The notes: generated by a model not told the origin, from the letters alone. A stretch of 64,000 bases of DNA from Arthrobacter sp. ov407 (GCF_900102895.1 NZ_FNGD01000014.1:1-64000); one strand, 5' to 3'. Counted from the stretch's first letter, positions 8,144 to 17,801 are shown. Numbers and translations: made by a program.

Positions 8144-9565
8144 ATGAAATTCTCTGTGCTTGCAGTAGGAATGGCAGTAGATCCGCAGGTCCTTGACCCC
8201 GGATCGACCGCGTGGATGCTCACGGCGTCCGCCCTCGTTCTCCTGATGACCCCCGGGCTTGCGTTCTTCTACGGCGGGCTCGTAAGGATGAAGTCCGTCC
8301 TCAACATCATGATGATGAGCTTCGGCGCCATGGGCGTGGTGGCCGTCGTCTGGGCCCTGTGGGGCTACGGACTGGCCTTCGGCCCGGATGCGTTGGGCGG
8401 ATTCGTCGGGGATCCCTTCACTAATTTCGGCCTGAGCGGGCTGACCACCAGCATCGGCACCAAGGCGCCAGGCCTGCCGGACATGATATTCGTCGGCTTC
8501 CAGGCCACGTTCGCCATCATCACGGTCGCACTGATCAGCGGGGCGGTGGCCGAACGCGTCAGGTTCGGGCCCTGGCTGCTCTTTGCCGCCCTCTGGGTCA
8601 CACTCGTCTACGCGCCGATCGCGCACTGGGTCTGGGGCGGCGGCCTCTTCGGGCCCACCGGCATCATCGGCAGCAAGATCTCGGCCCTCGATTTCGCCGG
8701 CGGTACGGTCGTACACATGAACGCCGGAATAGCCGGGCTCATGCTGGCGGTGGTTCTGGGCAAGCGGCTCGGCTTCATGAAAGACCCCAACATCCGCCCG
8801 CACAACCTGCCGTTCGTCATGCTCGGCGCAGGGCTGCTCTGGTTCGGCTGGTTCGGCTTCAACGCCGGCTCGGAACTCGCCGCTGACGCCACGGCCGCCC
8901 TGGCCTGGACCAACACGCTGCTTGCCACCAGCGCGGCCCTGCTGGGCTGGCTGCTCGTGGAGCGGCTGCGCGACGGGCATGCCACCTCGCTCGGGGCCGC
9001 CTCGGGTGCCGTCGCGGGACTGGTGGCAGTCACCCCGGCCTGCGGATTCATCGATCCCGTCGGGGCAATCCTGATCGGCACGATCGCCGGAGTCGTCTGC
9101 GCGCTCGCCGTCGGGCTGAAGTTCAAGATCGGACTCGACGACTCCCTGGACGTCGTGGCTGTGCACTTCGTTGGCGGCCTGTGGGGGACCCTGGCCCTCG
9201 GATTCTTCGCACTTCCGTCCGCCAAGACCGCCGGCGGCCTCTTCTACGGCGGCGGCCTGTCACAGTTCTGGCCACAGATCCTCACTGCGCTCATTGTCAC
9301 GGCATGGAGCGCCGCCATGACCTTGCTGATCGGCTTCGCGATCCACAAGAGCATCGGCATGCGCGTTTCCGAGGCCGACGAGCTCTCGGGCATCGACGTG
9401 ACGGAGCACGCCGAAACAGCGTACGAACTCCTCATGGTCGGCGGCAGCTTCCACCCCGGCGACCCGCATGCCAGGGCCGATGCCGCCCAGGCCGGAGCCG
9501 AAGCTCAGGCCGAAGCCCACGCCCAGCCTGAAGGTGAGGCCGCCCGCGGCAGGGTGTCGTCATGA
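8144..9565 (+). CDS. amtB: Ammonium transporter AmtB
   Basis: This 473-residue membrane protein has 11 predicted helices and the Amt signatures: LAFFYGGLVRMKSVLN near the start, the first pore His in APIAHWVWGGG, the DFAGGTVVHMNAG family motif, and the second pore His in VAVHFVGGLWG. It conducts NH3/NH4+ into the cell when nitrogen is scarce. The start is the ATG at 8144 with AGGAAGG 8 nt upstream; the open frame extends further up without support. The C terminus has an Ala/Glu/His-rich tail of about 30 residues beyond the usual end. It overlaps the PII gene by ATGA, the classic amtB-glnK pairing in which the PII trimer plugs the transporter. Confidence 0.95.
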   Translation: MKFSVLAVGMAVDPQVLDPGSTAWMLTASALVLLMTPGLAFFYGGLVRMKSVLNIMMMSFGAMGVVAVVWALWGYGLAFGPDALGGFVGDPFTNFGLSGLTTSIGTKAPGLPDMIFVGFQATFAIITVALISGAVAERVRFGPWLLFAALWVTLVYAPIAHWVWGGGLFGPTGIIGSKISALDFAGGTVVHMNAGIAGLMLAVVLGKRLGFMKDPNIRPHNLPFVMLGAGLLWFGWFGFNAGSELAADATAALAWTNTLLATSAALLGWLLVERLRDGHATSLGAASGAVAGLVAVTPACGFIDPVGAILIGTIAGVVCALAVGLKFKIGLDDSLDVVAVHFVGGLWGTLALGFFALPSAKTAGGLFYGGGLSQFWPQILTALIVTAWSAAMTLLIGFAIHKSIGMRVSEADELSGIDVTEHAETAYELLMVGGSFHPGDPHARADAAQAGAEAQAEAHAQPEGEAARGRVSS

Positions 9566-9903
9566 AGCTCGTCACGGCCATTGTGCGGCCGGAGCGGGTT
9601 GACGCCGTCAGTGCGGCCTTGGAGCGGTCCGGAGTCAACGGCCTGACCGTGAGCCAGGCCAGCGGCTACGGCCGGCAGCGGGGCCACACCGAGGTGTACC
9701 GGGGTGCCGAGTACAGCTCGGACCTGCTGCCCAAGGTGCGGCTGGAAGTCCTAGTCAACGAGGACGCCCTCGGCGCCGTCATGGCCGCTATTGAAGAGGG
9801 CGGACGCACGGGCCACTTCGGTGACGGCAAGATCTGGATTATTGACGTGCGCGACGCCGTCCGCGTCCGGACGGGGGAGCGGGGCGCCTCGGCCATCGCG
9901 TGA
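9562..9903 (+). CDS. glnK: P-II family nitrogen regulator
   Basis: The 113-residue protein matches PII along its whole length: start MKLVTAIVRP, the T-loop YRGAEYSSDLLPKV with Tyr51 conserved as modification site, the B-loop TGHFGDGKIWI that binds ATP, and the C-loop VRVRTGE. PII reports 2-oxoglutarate and ATP/ADP levels. Tyr51 in actinobacteria can be adenylylated by GlnD. Its ATG overlaps the amtB stop, so AmtB gating is its most certain role. No glnD gene follows; the next gene is the ureohydrolase after a 92-bp gap. Confidence 0.93.
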   Translation: MKLVTAIVRPERVDAVSAALERSGVNGLTVSQASGYGRQRGHTEVYRGAEYSSDLLPKVRLEVLVNEDALGAVMAAIEEGGRTGHFGDGKIWIIDVRDAVRVRTGERGASAIA

Positions 9904-9995
9904 GGTGCTTGGTAAACAAATGATGCGCAATGCGAAACTCCGAGTGTATGATGGCTGTCACAACCGTCGGTCAATCCTCGAAGGAGAGGCTTCTT

Positions 9996-11075
9996 TTGGA
10001 AGAGCTGCGCATCGAGGCCAATGGCAACCTTGGCCCCATCGATTCATCCCGCTTCCCACGCTACGCCGGGGCCGCCACGTATGCCCGCCTGCCGCGCCTG
10101 GATCAGGTGGCCAAGGCAGACGTCACGGTGGTCGGCGTGCCGTTCGACTCCGGCGTCTCCTACCGCCCCGGCGCCCGCTTCGGGGCCAACCACATCCGCG
10201 AGGCCAGCCGCCTGCTGCGGCCGTACAACCCGGCGTGGGACGTCAGCCCCTTCGAGAACATCCAGGTTGCCGACGCCGGCGACATGGCCGTCAACCCGTT
10301 CAACATCAACGACGCCATCGAAACCATCCAGCAGAACGCCCTGGACCTGACGGCCTCCGGCAGCAAGCTGCTGACCCTCGGCGGCGACCACACCATCGCC
10401 CTGCCGCTGCTGCGCGCCGCCGCCGAGCGCGCCGGCGGCCCCATTGCCATGCTGCACTTCGATGCGCACCTGGACACCTGGGACACCTACTTCGGCGCCG
10501 AGTACACCCACGGCACACCCTTCCGCCGCGCCGTCGAGGAAGGCATCCTGGACACCGAGGCCATCAGCCACATCGGCACCCGCGGTCCGCTCTACGGCAA
10601 GAAGGACCTCGACGACGACCACCGCTTCGGCTTCGGCATTGTCACGTCGGCGGATGTCTACTACCAGGGCGTCCTGGAGACGGTGGCCAAGGTCCGGGAC
10701 CGGATCGGGAACCGCCCGCTCTACATTTCGGTGGACATCGACGTCCTTGACCCCGCGCACGCGCCGGGTACCGGCACGCCGGAAGCCGGCGGCATCACGA
10801 GCCGCGAACTGCTGGAAATCATCCGCGGTTTCCGCGGCATGAACCTCGTCGGGGCCGACGTCGTCGAGGTTGCCCCGGCGTACGACCACGCCGAGATCAC
10901 CGGCGTGGCGGCAAGCCATGTCGCCTACGAGCTCGTGACCCTGATGGCGGACCGCGCCGTCGAAGGCGATCGCTTCGGCGCCCCGAACGGCTACGCGGCC
11001 CAGGCCCTCGGCCAGGAATCCCGCCGCCCGGCCGGCTTCGGCTCCCCTGTGGCTTCGCCGGTGGCTTCGCGATGA
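9996..11075 (+). CDS. speB: Agmatinase/guanidinobutyrase-type ureohydrolase
   Basis: The arginase-fold enzyme (359 aa) removes urea from a guanidino compound using a binuclear Mn2+ (or Ni2+) centre. All metal-ligand motifs are present: [14 protein letters not shown] and [19 protein letters not shown]. The best start is the TTG at 9996, because AAGGAGAGG ends 6 nt before it. ATGs at 9930, 9948 and 9951 have no such site. The ThDP enzyme gene overlaps by ATGA. That partner, rather than polyamine genes, makes 4-guanidinobutyrate a likely substrate, but agmatine cannot be excluded. Confidence 0.88.
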   Translation: MEELRIEANGNLGPIDSSRFPRYAGAATYARLPRLDQVAKADVTVVGVPFDSGVSYRPGARFGANHIREASRLLRPYNPAWDVSPFENIQVADAGDMAVNPFNINDAIETIQQNALDLTASGSKLLTLGGDHTIALPLLRAAAERAGGPIAMLHFDAHLDTWDTYFGAEYTHGTPFRRAVEEGILDTEAISHIGTRGPLYGKKDLDDDHRFGFGIVTSADVYYQGVLETVAKVRDRIGNRPLYISVDIDVLDPAHAPGTGTPEAGGITSRELLEIIRGFRGMNLVGADVVEVAPAYDHAEITGVAASHVAYELVTLMADRAVEGDRFGAPNGYAAQALGQESRRPAGFGSPVASPVASR

Positions 11076-12736
11076 CCGGCGTGCGCAACGGCGGAGACCT
11101 CGTCGTCGAGACCCTTGAGGCGCTCGGTGCCAAGACGGTCTTTGGCATCCCGGGCCAGCACGCCCTGGGCCTGTTCGACGCGATGGGCCGCGGAAACCTG
11201 CACTTTGTCTCCTCCCGGGTCGAGAACAACTCGGCCTTCGCCGCGGACGGCTACTCCCGCGCCACCGGCGAGGTCGGCGTGCTGTTCCTGTCCACCGGCC
11301 CGGGCGCGCTCACGTCCCTGGCCGGGCTGCAGGAGGCCTACGCCACCGGCGTGCCCATGGTGGTCGTGGCGAGCCAGATCCCGCTCGATGGCCTCGGCGC
11401 GCGCCGCAAGGGAATGCTCCACCAGCTCGATGACCAGAAGGCCTCGGCCGCGAACGTCACCAAGTCCCAGCGGCTGATCCAGCACGCCTCCGGCATCCCC
11501 TCTGCCATCCAGGACGCCTGGACCGAGGCGATCTCCTCGCCGCAGGGTCCGGTCTGGCTGGAAATTCCGCAGAACGTGCTGCTGGACCCCATCATGGTGC
11601 CTCCCGTGGAGGACGCCCTGGCCGAGGCCGCGGACAACCCGCCCCGCGTGGAGCTGGTCCGCGAAGCCGTCAAGTGGCTCTCGACGGCGGAACGTCCTGC
11701 CATCATCGCCGGCGGCGGCACCCGCCGCGGCCGGGCCGAGAAGTCGCTGCTCTCGATTGCCGAGAAGCTGCGCGCGCCGGTGATCTGCACGCCGGGCGGC
11801 AATGGCGCGTTCCCGTGGAACCATGAGCTCTCGCTGCAGTCCTGGATCGAGGACCAGTACATGACGGAGGTGCTCGAGGACGCCGACGTGCTGATCGTCA
11901 TCGGCTCCTCCCTGGGCGAGGTCACCTCGAACTACTTCACCTTTGAACCGCGCGGCCGGATCATCCAGATCGACGCCGAGCCCCGGGTCCTGGAGTCCAA
12001 CCGTCCCGGTCTGGGCATCCGCGCCGACGCCGGCCAGGCCCTCGCCGCCCTCGACGAGGCCCTGACCGAGCCGCACGGCGAACGCGCCGACTGGCACGGC
12101 ACCTCTCCCGAAGCCCTGGTCAAGGACACCCTGGCCAAGGTCACGGCCCGGCTCGAGTCCCAGGACCTCGGCAAGGAACTGAAGTTCATGGCCGACATCC
12201 GCGAGGCCGTTCCCGCGGCGATGCAGACGTTCTGGGACATGACCATCTCTGCCTACTGGGGCTGGAGCTGCTGGGACGCCCGCGAGGGCCAGTTCCACTC
12301 CGCGCAGGGCGCCGGCGGACTGGGCTACGGCTTCCCCGCGGCGATCGGCGGCGCCGTCGGGCTCGAAACCACCGGCACGCCCGGCGGTTCGGCCCGGGTG
12401 CTGGCCGTTTCCGGCGACGGCTCGGCCATGTACTCCATCTCCGAGCTCGCCACCGCCAAGCAGCACAACGTCCCGGTCACCTGGCTGATCGTGGACGACG
12501 GCGGCTACGGCATCCTGCGCGAATATATGGTGGGCGCCTTCGGCAAGGCCACGGCCACTGAGCTCGCCCGGCCCGACTTCGTCAAGCTGGCCGAATCCTT
12601 CGGCGTCCCGGCCGTCCGGGTGGCCCCCGAGGACGTCGGGGACGCCCTGAAGGCCGGCTTCGCGGCGGACGGACCCAACGTCGTCGTCGTCGAAACGCTG
12701 CTCCAGATGTTCGGCCCCACCCACCTGGCCACGTAG
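11072..12736 (+). CDS. Thiamine diphosphate-dependent enzyme of the acetolactate-synthase/2-ketoacid decarboxylase superfamily
   Basis: The 554-residue protein has the three ThDP-enzyme domains: PYR ([15 protein letters not shown], with the catalytic Glu in [16 protein letters not shown]), the central TPP_enzyme_M domain (about 190-325), and the PP domain with the ThDP-binding [13 protein letters not shown]...VDDGGYG. In that last motif Asp-Asp stands where Asn-Asn is usual. It overlaps the ureohydrolase gene by 4 bp, so the two act together. In Pseudomonas the arginine transaminase route uses AruI, a 2-ketoarginine decarboxylase of this superfamily, before guanidinobutyrase. The pairing here suggests the same role. 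Acetolactate synthase is less likely because no regulatory subunit is present. Confidence 0.8.
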   Translation: MTGVRNGGDLVVETLEALGAKTVFGIPGQHALGLFDAMGRGNLHFVSSRVENNSAFAADGYSRATGEVGVLFLSTGPGALTSLAGLQEAYATGVPMVVVASQIPLDGLGARRKGMLHQLDDQKASAANVTKSQRLIQHASGIPSAIQDAWTEAISSPQGPVWLEIPQNVLLDPIMVPPVEDALAEAADNPPRVELVREAVKWLSTAERPAIIAGGGTRRGRAEKSLLSIAEKLRAPVICTPGGNGAFPWNHELSLQSWIEDQYMTEVLEDADVLIVIGSSLGEVTSNYFTFEPRGRIIQIDAEPRVLESNRPGLGIRADAGQALAALDEALTEPHGERADWHGTSPEALVKDTLAKVTARLESQDLGKELKFMADIREAVPAAMQTFWDMTISAYWGWSCWDAREGQFHSAQGAGGLGYGFPAAIGGAVGLETTGTPGGSARVLAVSGDGSAMYSISELATAKQHNVPVTWLIVDDGGYGILREYMVGAFGKATATELARPDFVKLAESFGVPAVRVAPEDVGDALKAGFAADGPNVVVVETLLQMFGPTHLAT

Positions 12737-12778
12737 CCGGCCCGGGCGACACCGCCCAAAACAGCAAAGCACAACACA

Positions 12779-12838
12779 GCGGACCGGCCGGGTCTGCCCC
12801 TCACCGTGAGGGGCGGACCCGGCCGGTCCGCGTTTTTA
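12779..12838 (+). terminator. Rho-independent terminator after the ThDP-enzyme gene
   Basis: A 25-bp stem (arms 12779-12803 and 12807-12831, 3-nt loop, one wobble pair) is followed by TTTTTATTT. This is the clearest intrinsic terminator in the window. Confidence 0.92.
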
Positions 12839-12941
12839 TTTAAGCGCCTGTACTTAAGCGCCCTTTGAGCGCCCTTCTGGGGCCGCGGGGCACCCCCCCA
12901 CGAGAGAGTTAGTTTCCCGAAGTAACCAATTTAGTATATAG

Positions 12942-12954
12942 TTGCCTAGGGCAA
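12942..12954. promoter_or_regulatory. Probable MarR operator
   Basis: TTGCCTAGGGCAA is a perfect inverted repeat with 5-bp arms and a 3-bp centre, 21 bp before the marR start. It directly follows the TATAGT-like -10 sequence (12937-12942). A repressor bound here would block transcription of its own operon. Confidence 0.6.
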
Positions 12955-12975
12955 ACATAAAGAGGGGTCTCCGAC

Positions 12976-13461
12976 ATGTCAGTTGAATCCAACGCTGCAG
13001 CCAAACTCGTCTACCAGATCTTCGACCTCCAGCGCGCGGTCCGCTGCGTTGCTGCCGCCAGCCTGCGCGGCCAGGACACCGGAGTGGCGCTTCAGGGCGT
13101 TCTTCGCTTTGTGGGGGAGGGCGAGTCCCGGGCCACGCATCTTGCGGAGCGGCTCGGCGTCAGCGCACCTGTCCTTAGCCGGCACATCGCCGATCTCGAA
13201 GAGCACGGTTATGTGGTGCGCCGGCCGGACCCCGAGGACGGCCGCGCCCAGCTGATCGCCCTGTCTGCCTCCGGCGCGGAGAAACTGCGCGTCATCGAGG
13301 ACCAGCGCACGGCCACCATCCAGGGCCTGCTGCAGGACTGGAGCCAGGACGACGTCGAACTGACGGCGCGCACCCTCGAAAAACTTGCTGAGTCCCTCAG
13401 GACCTCAGCCCGGGCAACGACGGCCGGATCCACGAATACGACCGAAATTGTTAAGGAGTAG
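12976..13461 (+). CDS. MarR-family transcriptional regulator
   Basis: The 161-residue protein has the winged helix of MarR: TLAERLGVS-type recognition helix (ATHLAERLGVSAPVLSRHI, about residues 53-71), then the wing GYVVRRPDPEDGRAQLIALSASG. MarR dimers repress efflux genes and let go when they bind a phenolic, drug or oxidant. An AGAGGGG sequence precedes the ATG. The gene lies 4 bp upstream of the exporter, so both form one operon, and a TTGCC-GGCAA palindrome overlaps the promoter. The inducer is unknown; no redox Cys is present in the sequence. Confidence 0.9.
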   Translation: MSVESNAAAKLVYQIFDLQRAVRCVAAASLRGQDTGVALQGVLRFVGEGESRATHLAERLGVSAPVLSRHIADLEEHGYVVRRPDPEDGRAQLIALSASGAEKLRVIEDQRTATIQGLLQDWSQDDVELTARTLEKLAESLRTSARATTAGSTNTTEIVKE

Positions 13462-13465
13462 ATAT

Positions 13466-15700
13466 ATGGCTAGCCACGCCGCCGCCACGGGACCGGACAC
13501 TGCGCCGTTGAACACGGCCCCGTCGGACCTTCCGCCGAGGGCGCCCCGCGCATCCCAGCCCGCCGCAGAACCTGCGGCGATGACCCACCGCCAGATCATG
13601 GAGGCCCTCACCGGGCTGCTGGCGGCGTTCTTCACCGCCATCCTGAGCAGCACGATCGTTGCCAACGCGCTGCCCACCATCATGTCCGATCTCAATGGCA
13701 CCCAGACGGACTTCGCCTGGGTGATCACGGCCGCGCTCCTGGCCAACGCGGCCACCACGCCGATCTGGGGCAAGCTGGCGGACCTCTTCAACAAGAAGAT
13801 CCTCGTCCAGTTGAGCATCGTGATCTTCGTGGCCGGCTCCGTCATGGCCGGCCTGTCCGAGACCATCCCGCTGCTGCTGACCGCCCGCGTCATCCAGGGC
13901 ATCGCCATGGGCGGCCTCACCGCCTTGGCCCAGGCCATCATCGGCTCCATGATCCCGCCGCGCGACCGCGGTAAATACTCCGGCTACATGGGCGGCGTCA
14001 TGGCCGTGGGCACCGCCGGCGGTCCGCTGCTCGGCGGCTTCATTGTTGACAGCCCGCTGGGCTGGCGCTGGACCTTCTTCGTCTGCGTCCCGCTCGCGGT
14101 GGTCGCGCTCATCCTGCTGCAGGTCACCTTGAAGATCAAGCACGTCAAGCGCCCCGCGAAGATCGACTGGCTCGGCTCCATCCTGTTGACCTCCGGCGTG
14201 AGCCTGCTGCTCATCTGGGTTTCCTTCGCTGGCAACCCGGACTACTACGACTGGTGGTCGTGGCAGTCAGTCGCCATGGTGGGCGGGGGCGTCCTGCTCC
14301 TGGGCCTGCTGGTGCTGGTGGAATCCCGGGTAGCCCAGCCCATCATCCCGCTCAAGATCATCTCGGAGCGGACCACCGCCCTCGCGATCCTCGCCTCGGT
14401 GGCCGTCGGCGTGGGCATGTTCGGCTCTTCGACGTTCCTTGGCCAGTACTTCCAGGTGGCACGCGGTGCCACCCCCACTGAGGCCGGCCTGCTCACGCTG
14501 CCCATGATCGCGGGCAACCTGCTCGGTTCGGTCGCCTCGGGCATGCTCATCAGCCGCACCGGCAAGTGGAAGCGCTACCTGGTGGCCGGCGCCATCCTGC
14601 TGATCGGTGGCCTCGGCCTGGCCGGCACCATGGACCACACCACTGACCTGTGGCTGACCGGTATCTACACGGCCATCCTCGGCGTCGGCCTGGGCCTGCT
14701 GATGCAGAACCTCGTGCTCGCCGTCCAGAACACGGTCCAGGCCAAGGACATCGGCACGGCCAGCGCCTCAGTTGCCTTCTTCCGGTCCGTCGGCGGAGCA
14801 ATCGGCGTCTCGGTCCTTGGCGCCGTGCTGGGCAACCGGGTCAAGGAGCTCGTCGTGGAGGGGCTCGCGTCCGCCGGAATCCACGTCCCGGCCGGATCTG
14901 CCGGTGCCAGCATGGACCTCAAAGACATGCCCGCACCGATCCGCAACATCATGCGGGCCGCCTACGGTGACGCGATCGCTGAGGTCTTCCTGATCTCCGC
15001 CATCATCGGCCTCGTGGCGCTGGTTGCCATCCTGTTCATCAAGGAACGCCCGCTGCGTCGCACCGTCGATGTCCGGCCGGAGACCGCCGGGGAGGCCGGG
15101 GACGCCGTCACCGACGCCGCTGTGGCCGCCGCCGGTGGCGCCACCGCGACGGCTTTAGGAAACAACCGGAACGACGTCGTCAAGGCAGTTTCTTCCGCCG
15201 GCGAAACCGGCATCGTGGACCTGGACCGGGAATTCATCGAGGTGCTCAGCCGGGAGCGCGCCGAATCCCGCTTCCCCGATGCCGCCCGCCGGGATGCCGA
15301 CCTCGGCTTCAGGGCCAGCGTTGGCTCCGGCCAAGATTCCGGTCCGGGGGAGTTCGGCCCCGAGTCCGGTGCCGCGGAGTTCGGTGCGGACCGGGCGGCC
15401 GGGAGGGAGGGCGGCCGCCAGCGGTCCCGGACCTTGGTGGCCGAGAACCGGCCCGAGGCAGCCGACGTCGTACCCGTGCTGCTGCAGACCCAGCAGCTAC
15501 TGGCCGAGCAGCAGTTGCTGCTGGCGGACGCGCTGCGCGCTGTGCACGAGCAGGCTTCGGAGCAGCGTGCGGTCGCCGCGGAGCAGGCCCGTGTTGCCGA
15601 AGAGCTCACGGCCCTGCGCCGGCAGCTTGCCAAACAGCGCAAGATGCAGCGCGCGGCTGCCGACTACATCGCAACCCACGGCCGGCACCGCACCGACTAG
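13466..15700 (+). CDS. DHA2-family (EmrB/QacA type) MFS exporter with a long cytoplasmic coiled-coil tail
   Basis: The N-terminal ~530 residues are a 14-helix drug:H+ antiporter; motifs include TTPIWGKLADLFNKK (motif A) and GPLLGGFIVDSPLGWRWTFF (motif C). It would expel lipophilic compounds. The ATG at 13466 has AAGGAG 9 nt upstream, directly after marR. The protein is 744 aa, about 200 longer than usual. After the last helix comes an Ala/Gly/Glu-rich linker, then a heptad-rich segment (about residues 665-730; QTQQLLAEQQLLLADALRAV and following) that should form a coiled coil. The tail may dimerise the carrier or bind a partner. Confidence 0.88.
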   Translation: MASHAAATGPDTAPLNTAPSDLPPRAPRASQPAAEPAAMTHRQIMEALTGLLAAFFTAILSSTIVANALPTIMSDLNGTQTDFAWVITAALLANAATTPIWGKLADLFNKKILVQLSIVIFVAGSVMAGLSETIPLLLTARVIQGIAMGGLTALAQAIIGSMIPPRDRGKYSGYMGGVMAVGTAGGPLLGGFIVDSPLGWRWTFFVCVPLAVVALILLQVTLKIKHVKRPAKIDWLGSILLTSGVSLLLIWVSFAGNPDYYDWWSWQSVAMVGGGVLLLGLLVLVESRVAQPIIPLKIISERTTALAILASVAVGVGMFGSSTFLGQYFQVARGATPTEAGLLTLPMIAGNLLGSVASGMLISRTGKWKRYLVAGAILLIGGLGLAGTMDHTTDLWLTGIYTAILGVGLGLLMQNLVLAVQNTVQAKDIGTASASVAFFRSVGGAIGVSVLGAVLGNRVKELVVEGLASAGIHVPAGSAGASMDLKDMPAPIRNIMRAAYGDAIAEVFLISAIIGLVALVAILFIKERPLRRTVDVRPETAGEAGDAVTDAAVAAAGGATATALGNNRNDVVKAVSSAGETGIVDLDREFIEVLSRERAESRFPDAARRDADLGFRASVGSGQDSGPGEFGPESGAAEFGADRAAGREGGRQRSRTLVAENRPEAADVVPVLLQTQQLLAEQQLLLADALRAVHEQASEQRAVAAEQARVAEELTALRRQLAKQRKMQRAAADYIATHGRHRTD

Positions 15701-16067
15701 CGCCGGCTCACGTCGTCGGACCGTCTAGCGGAACCCAGAGGCCCCGCGGCCGCCCAAGCGCAGCCGCGGGCCTCTGTGCAGCTGCGGGGTCTCTGCGCAG
15801 CCGCGGGGCTTCTGCGGAGCCGCGGGGCCTCTGCGCTGCCTGCGCTTGCGCAGTAGGTCCGCGGCAGGGCCGCGGCAGCGCTGCAGGCAGGCGCAAAAGT
15901 ACACCGTTTGGATGATATTCAGTGTCCCGTGTTCCACGCCGGCGGGGGATTTCGTAGGGTTGGATGGCTAAGGCTGTCGGCCCCAACGGATAGTCTTCAA
16001 TCAGCTTTTCAACTCACTTCATAATCCGGTCTTCGTATCGTCCGGCCTCCCCAAAGGACTCGTGGGC
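15701..16067. other. 367-bp gap between the DHA2 exporter and the ABC exporter operon
   Basis: No gene is supported. The first 135 bp hold the 19-bp tandem repeat (15760-15834) and a complementary segment at 15737-15750 that could fold against it, perhaps ending exporter transcription. The last ~170 bp are less GC-rich and should carry the ABC operon promoter; no clear -35/-10 pair was identified. Confidence 0.6.
15760..15834 (+). repeat. Four tandem copies of a degenerate 19-bp repeat
   Basis: Units are at 15760-15777 (18 nt), 15778-15796, 15797-15815 and 15816-15834, with consensus GCAGCCGCGGGGCYTCTGC. The segment CAGAGGCCCCGCGG at 15737-15750 is the exact complement of part of unit 4, so a long hairpin can form. 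Confidence 0.75.
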
Positions 16068-17801
16068 ATGCTCGTTACCCTCATGCGGCGCTATTCCAAG
16101 CCGTATCTGCCATATATCGCGGCTGTGGTCATCTTCCAGCTGGCGTCCACCATCGCGGCTCTGTACCTCCCCAGCCTCAATGCCCAGATCATCGACGAGG
16201 GCGTCTCCCGCGGCGACACGGACTACATCTGGCGCACCGGCGGCGTCATGCTCGGCGTCGCCCTGATCCAGGTGGCCACCGCGATCGCCGGCGTCTACTT
16301 CGGCTCGAAGGCTGCGATGGCGTTCGGCCGGGACCTGCGCCGCGGCGTCTTCCGCAAGGTGAGCAGCTTCTCGGCGCGGGACGTCAACGTCTTCGGCGCC
16401 CCCACGTTGATCACGCGCGGCACCAACGATGTGCAGCAGGTCCAGATGCTCATGCTCATGGCGCTGAACTTCATGGTGGCCACGCCCATCATGTGCATTG
16501 GCGGGATCTTAATGGCCGTGCGCGAGGACCTCAACCTGTCCTGGCTCGTCTGGGTTTCTGTGCCCCTGCTCGTGGTTGTGGTGGGCTACCTTGTGGTCCG
16601 CCTCATGCCGCTCTTCCGTTCCATGCAGGAGAAGATCGACCGGCTCAACGGTGTCCTGCGCGAGCAGATCATTGGCATCCGCGTGGTCCGGGCCTTCGTC
16701 CGCGAACCCCACGAGGCTGAGCGCTTCGGCGCCGCCAACAAGGACCTCACCGACGTCTCGCTGAAGATCGGCTCCTTGTTCGTGCTGATGTTCCCCGCCA
16801 TCGGCATGATCCTGCACGTCTCCACCGCCGCCGTGCTCTGGTTCGGCGGCCAGCGCGTCGATGCCGGCGAGATGCAGGTCGGCTCGCTGACGGCCTTCCT
16901 CCAGTACCTCTTGCAGATCCTCATGGCCGTCATGATGGGCACCTTCATGGCCATGATGATTCCCCGCGCCTCGGTCTGTGCAGACCGCATCGGTGAGGTG
17001 CTCGACGTCGAACCCTCCATCCACGAACCGCTCGCCCCGGTGGCGCCGGCCGCAAAAGCTGGGCGCGTTGAATTCCGGAACGTGACCTTCGCCTACCCCG
17101 GCGCAGAGGCGCCTGTGCTGAGCAACATCAGCTTTACGGCAGAGCCCGGCCAGACCGTGGCGATTATCGGCTCCACGGGCGCCGGCAAATCGAGCCTGCT
17201 GGCCCTGCTGCCGCGGCTCTACGACGCCGAATCGGGCGAGGTCCTGCTCGACGGGGTCCCCGTCACCGCGCTGGACCGGGCCGAGATCACCCAGCGGGTG
17301 GCCATGGTGCCGCAACGGCCCTACCTGTTCTCCGGAACCATTGAGCACAACCTGCGCTTCGGCAAGCCCGAGGCCACGGACCAGGACCTGTGGGATGCCC
17401 TGAAGGTCGCCCAAGCCGCGGAATTCGTGCGCGAAAAGAAGGGCGGCCTCGGCGCGCGGATCGCCCAGGGCGGCACCAACGTCTCCGGCGGCCAACGGCA
17501 GCGGCTGTGCATCGCCCGCGCCCTCGTCACCGAACCCAAGGTTTTCTTGTTCGATGACTCGTTCTCCGCCCTTGACGTCGCCACCGACGCCAGACTCCGC
17601 CGGGCGCTCAAGGCCAAGACGGCCGATGCCACGGTCATCATCGTCGGCCAGCGCGTGTCCACCATCGCCGATGCGGACCAGATCCTCGTGCTCGACAACG
17701 GCAGGATCGTGGACCGCGGAACACATGAGGAACTGTTGGAAAGCTCCAGCACATACCAGGAAATCGTCGAATCCCAGCTGAGCGCGGAGGCAGTGGCATG
17801 A
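16068..17801 (+). CDS. ABC exporter half-transporter with a degenerate ATP site (subunit A)
   Basis: A type IV ABC half-exporter of 577 aa: six membrane helices (about 15-300) then an ATPase domain. Walker A is GSTGAGKSS (about residue 368) and the signature is VSGGQRQR. Two catalytic residues are replaced: the Glu after Walker B is Asp (FLFDDSFSALD, D497) and the H-loop His is Gln (VGQRVSTI, Q528). It therefore supplies the non-hydrolysing site of an asymmetric heterodimer like TM287/288 or BmrCD. The ATG at 16068 is 9 nt after AAAGGA; the GTG at 16062 is too close to that site. The gene overlaps the next by ATGA. Substrate unknown, probably lipophilic drugs or lipids. Confidence 0.9.
   Translation: MLVTLMRRYSKPYLPYIAAVVIFQLASTIAALYLPSLNAQIIDEGVSRGDTDYIWRTGGVMLGVALIQVATAIAGVYFGSKAAMAFGRDLRRGVFRKVSSFSARDVNVFGAPTLITRGTNDVQQVQMLMLMALNFMVATPIMCIGGILMAVREDLNLSWLVWVSVPLLVVVVGYLVVRLMPLFRSMQEKIDRLNGVLREQIIGIRVVRAFVREPHEAERFGAANKDLTDVSLKIGSLFVLMFPAIGMILHVSTAAVLWFGGQRVDAGEMQVGSLTAFLQYLLQILMAVMMGTFMAMMIPRASVCADRIGEVLDVEPSIHEPLAPVAPAAKAGRVEFRNVTFAYPGAEAPVLSNISFTAEPGQTVAIIGSTGAGKSSLLALLPRLYDAESGEVLLDGVPVTALDRAEITQRVAMVPQRPYLFSGTIEHNLRFGKPEATDQDLWDALKVAQAAEFVREKKGGLGARIAQGGTNVSGGQRQRLCIARALVTEPKVFLFDDSFSALDVATDARLRRALKAKTADATVIIVGQRVSTIADADQILVLDNGRIVDRGTHEELLESSSTYQEIVESQLSAEAVA

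Noticed and set aside
15708..15986. 92-codon minus-strand frame with repeated Pro/Arg/Ala units
   Set aside because: Its sequence is only the translation of the 19-bp tandem array; no ribosome-binding site or homology.
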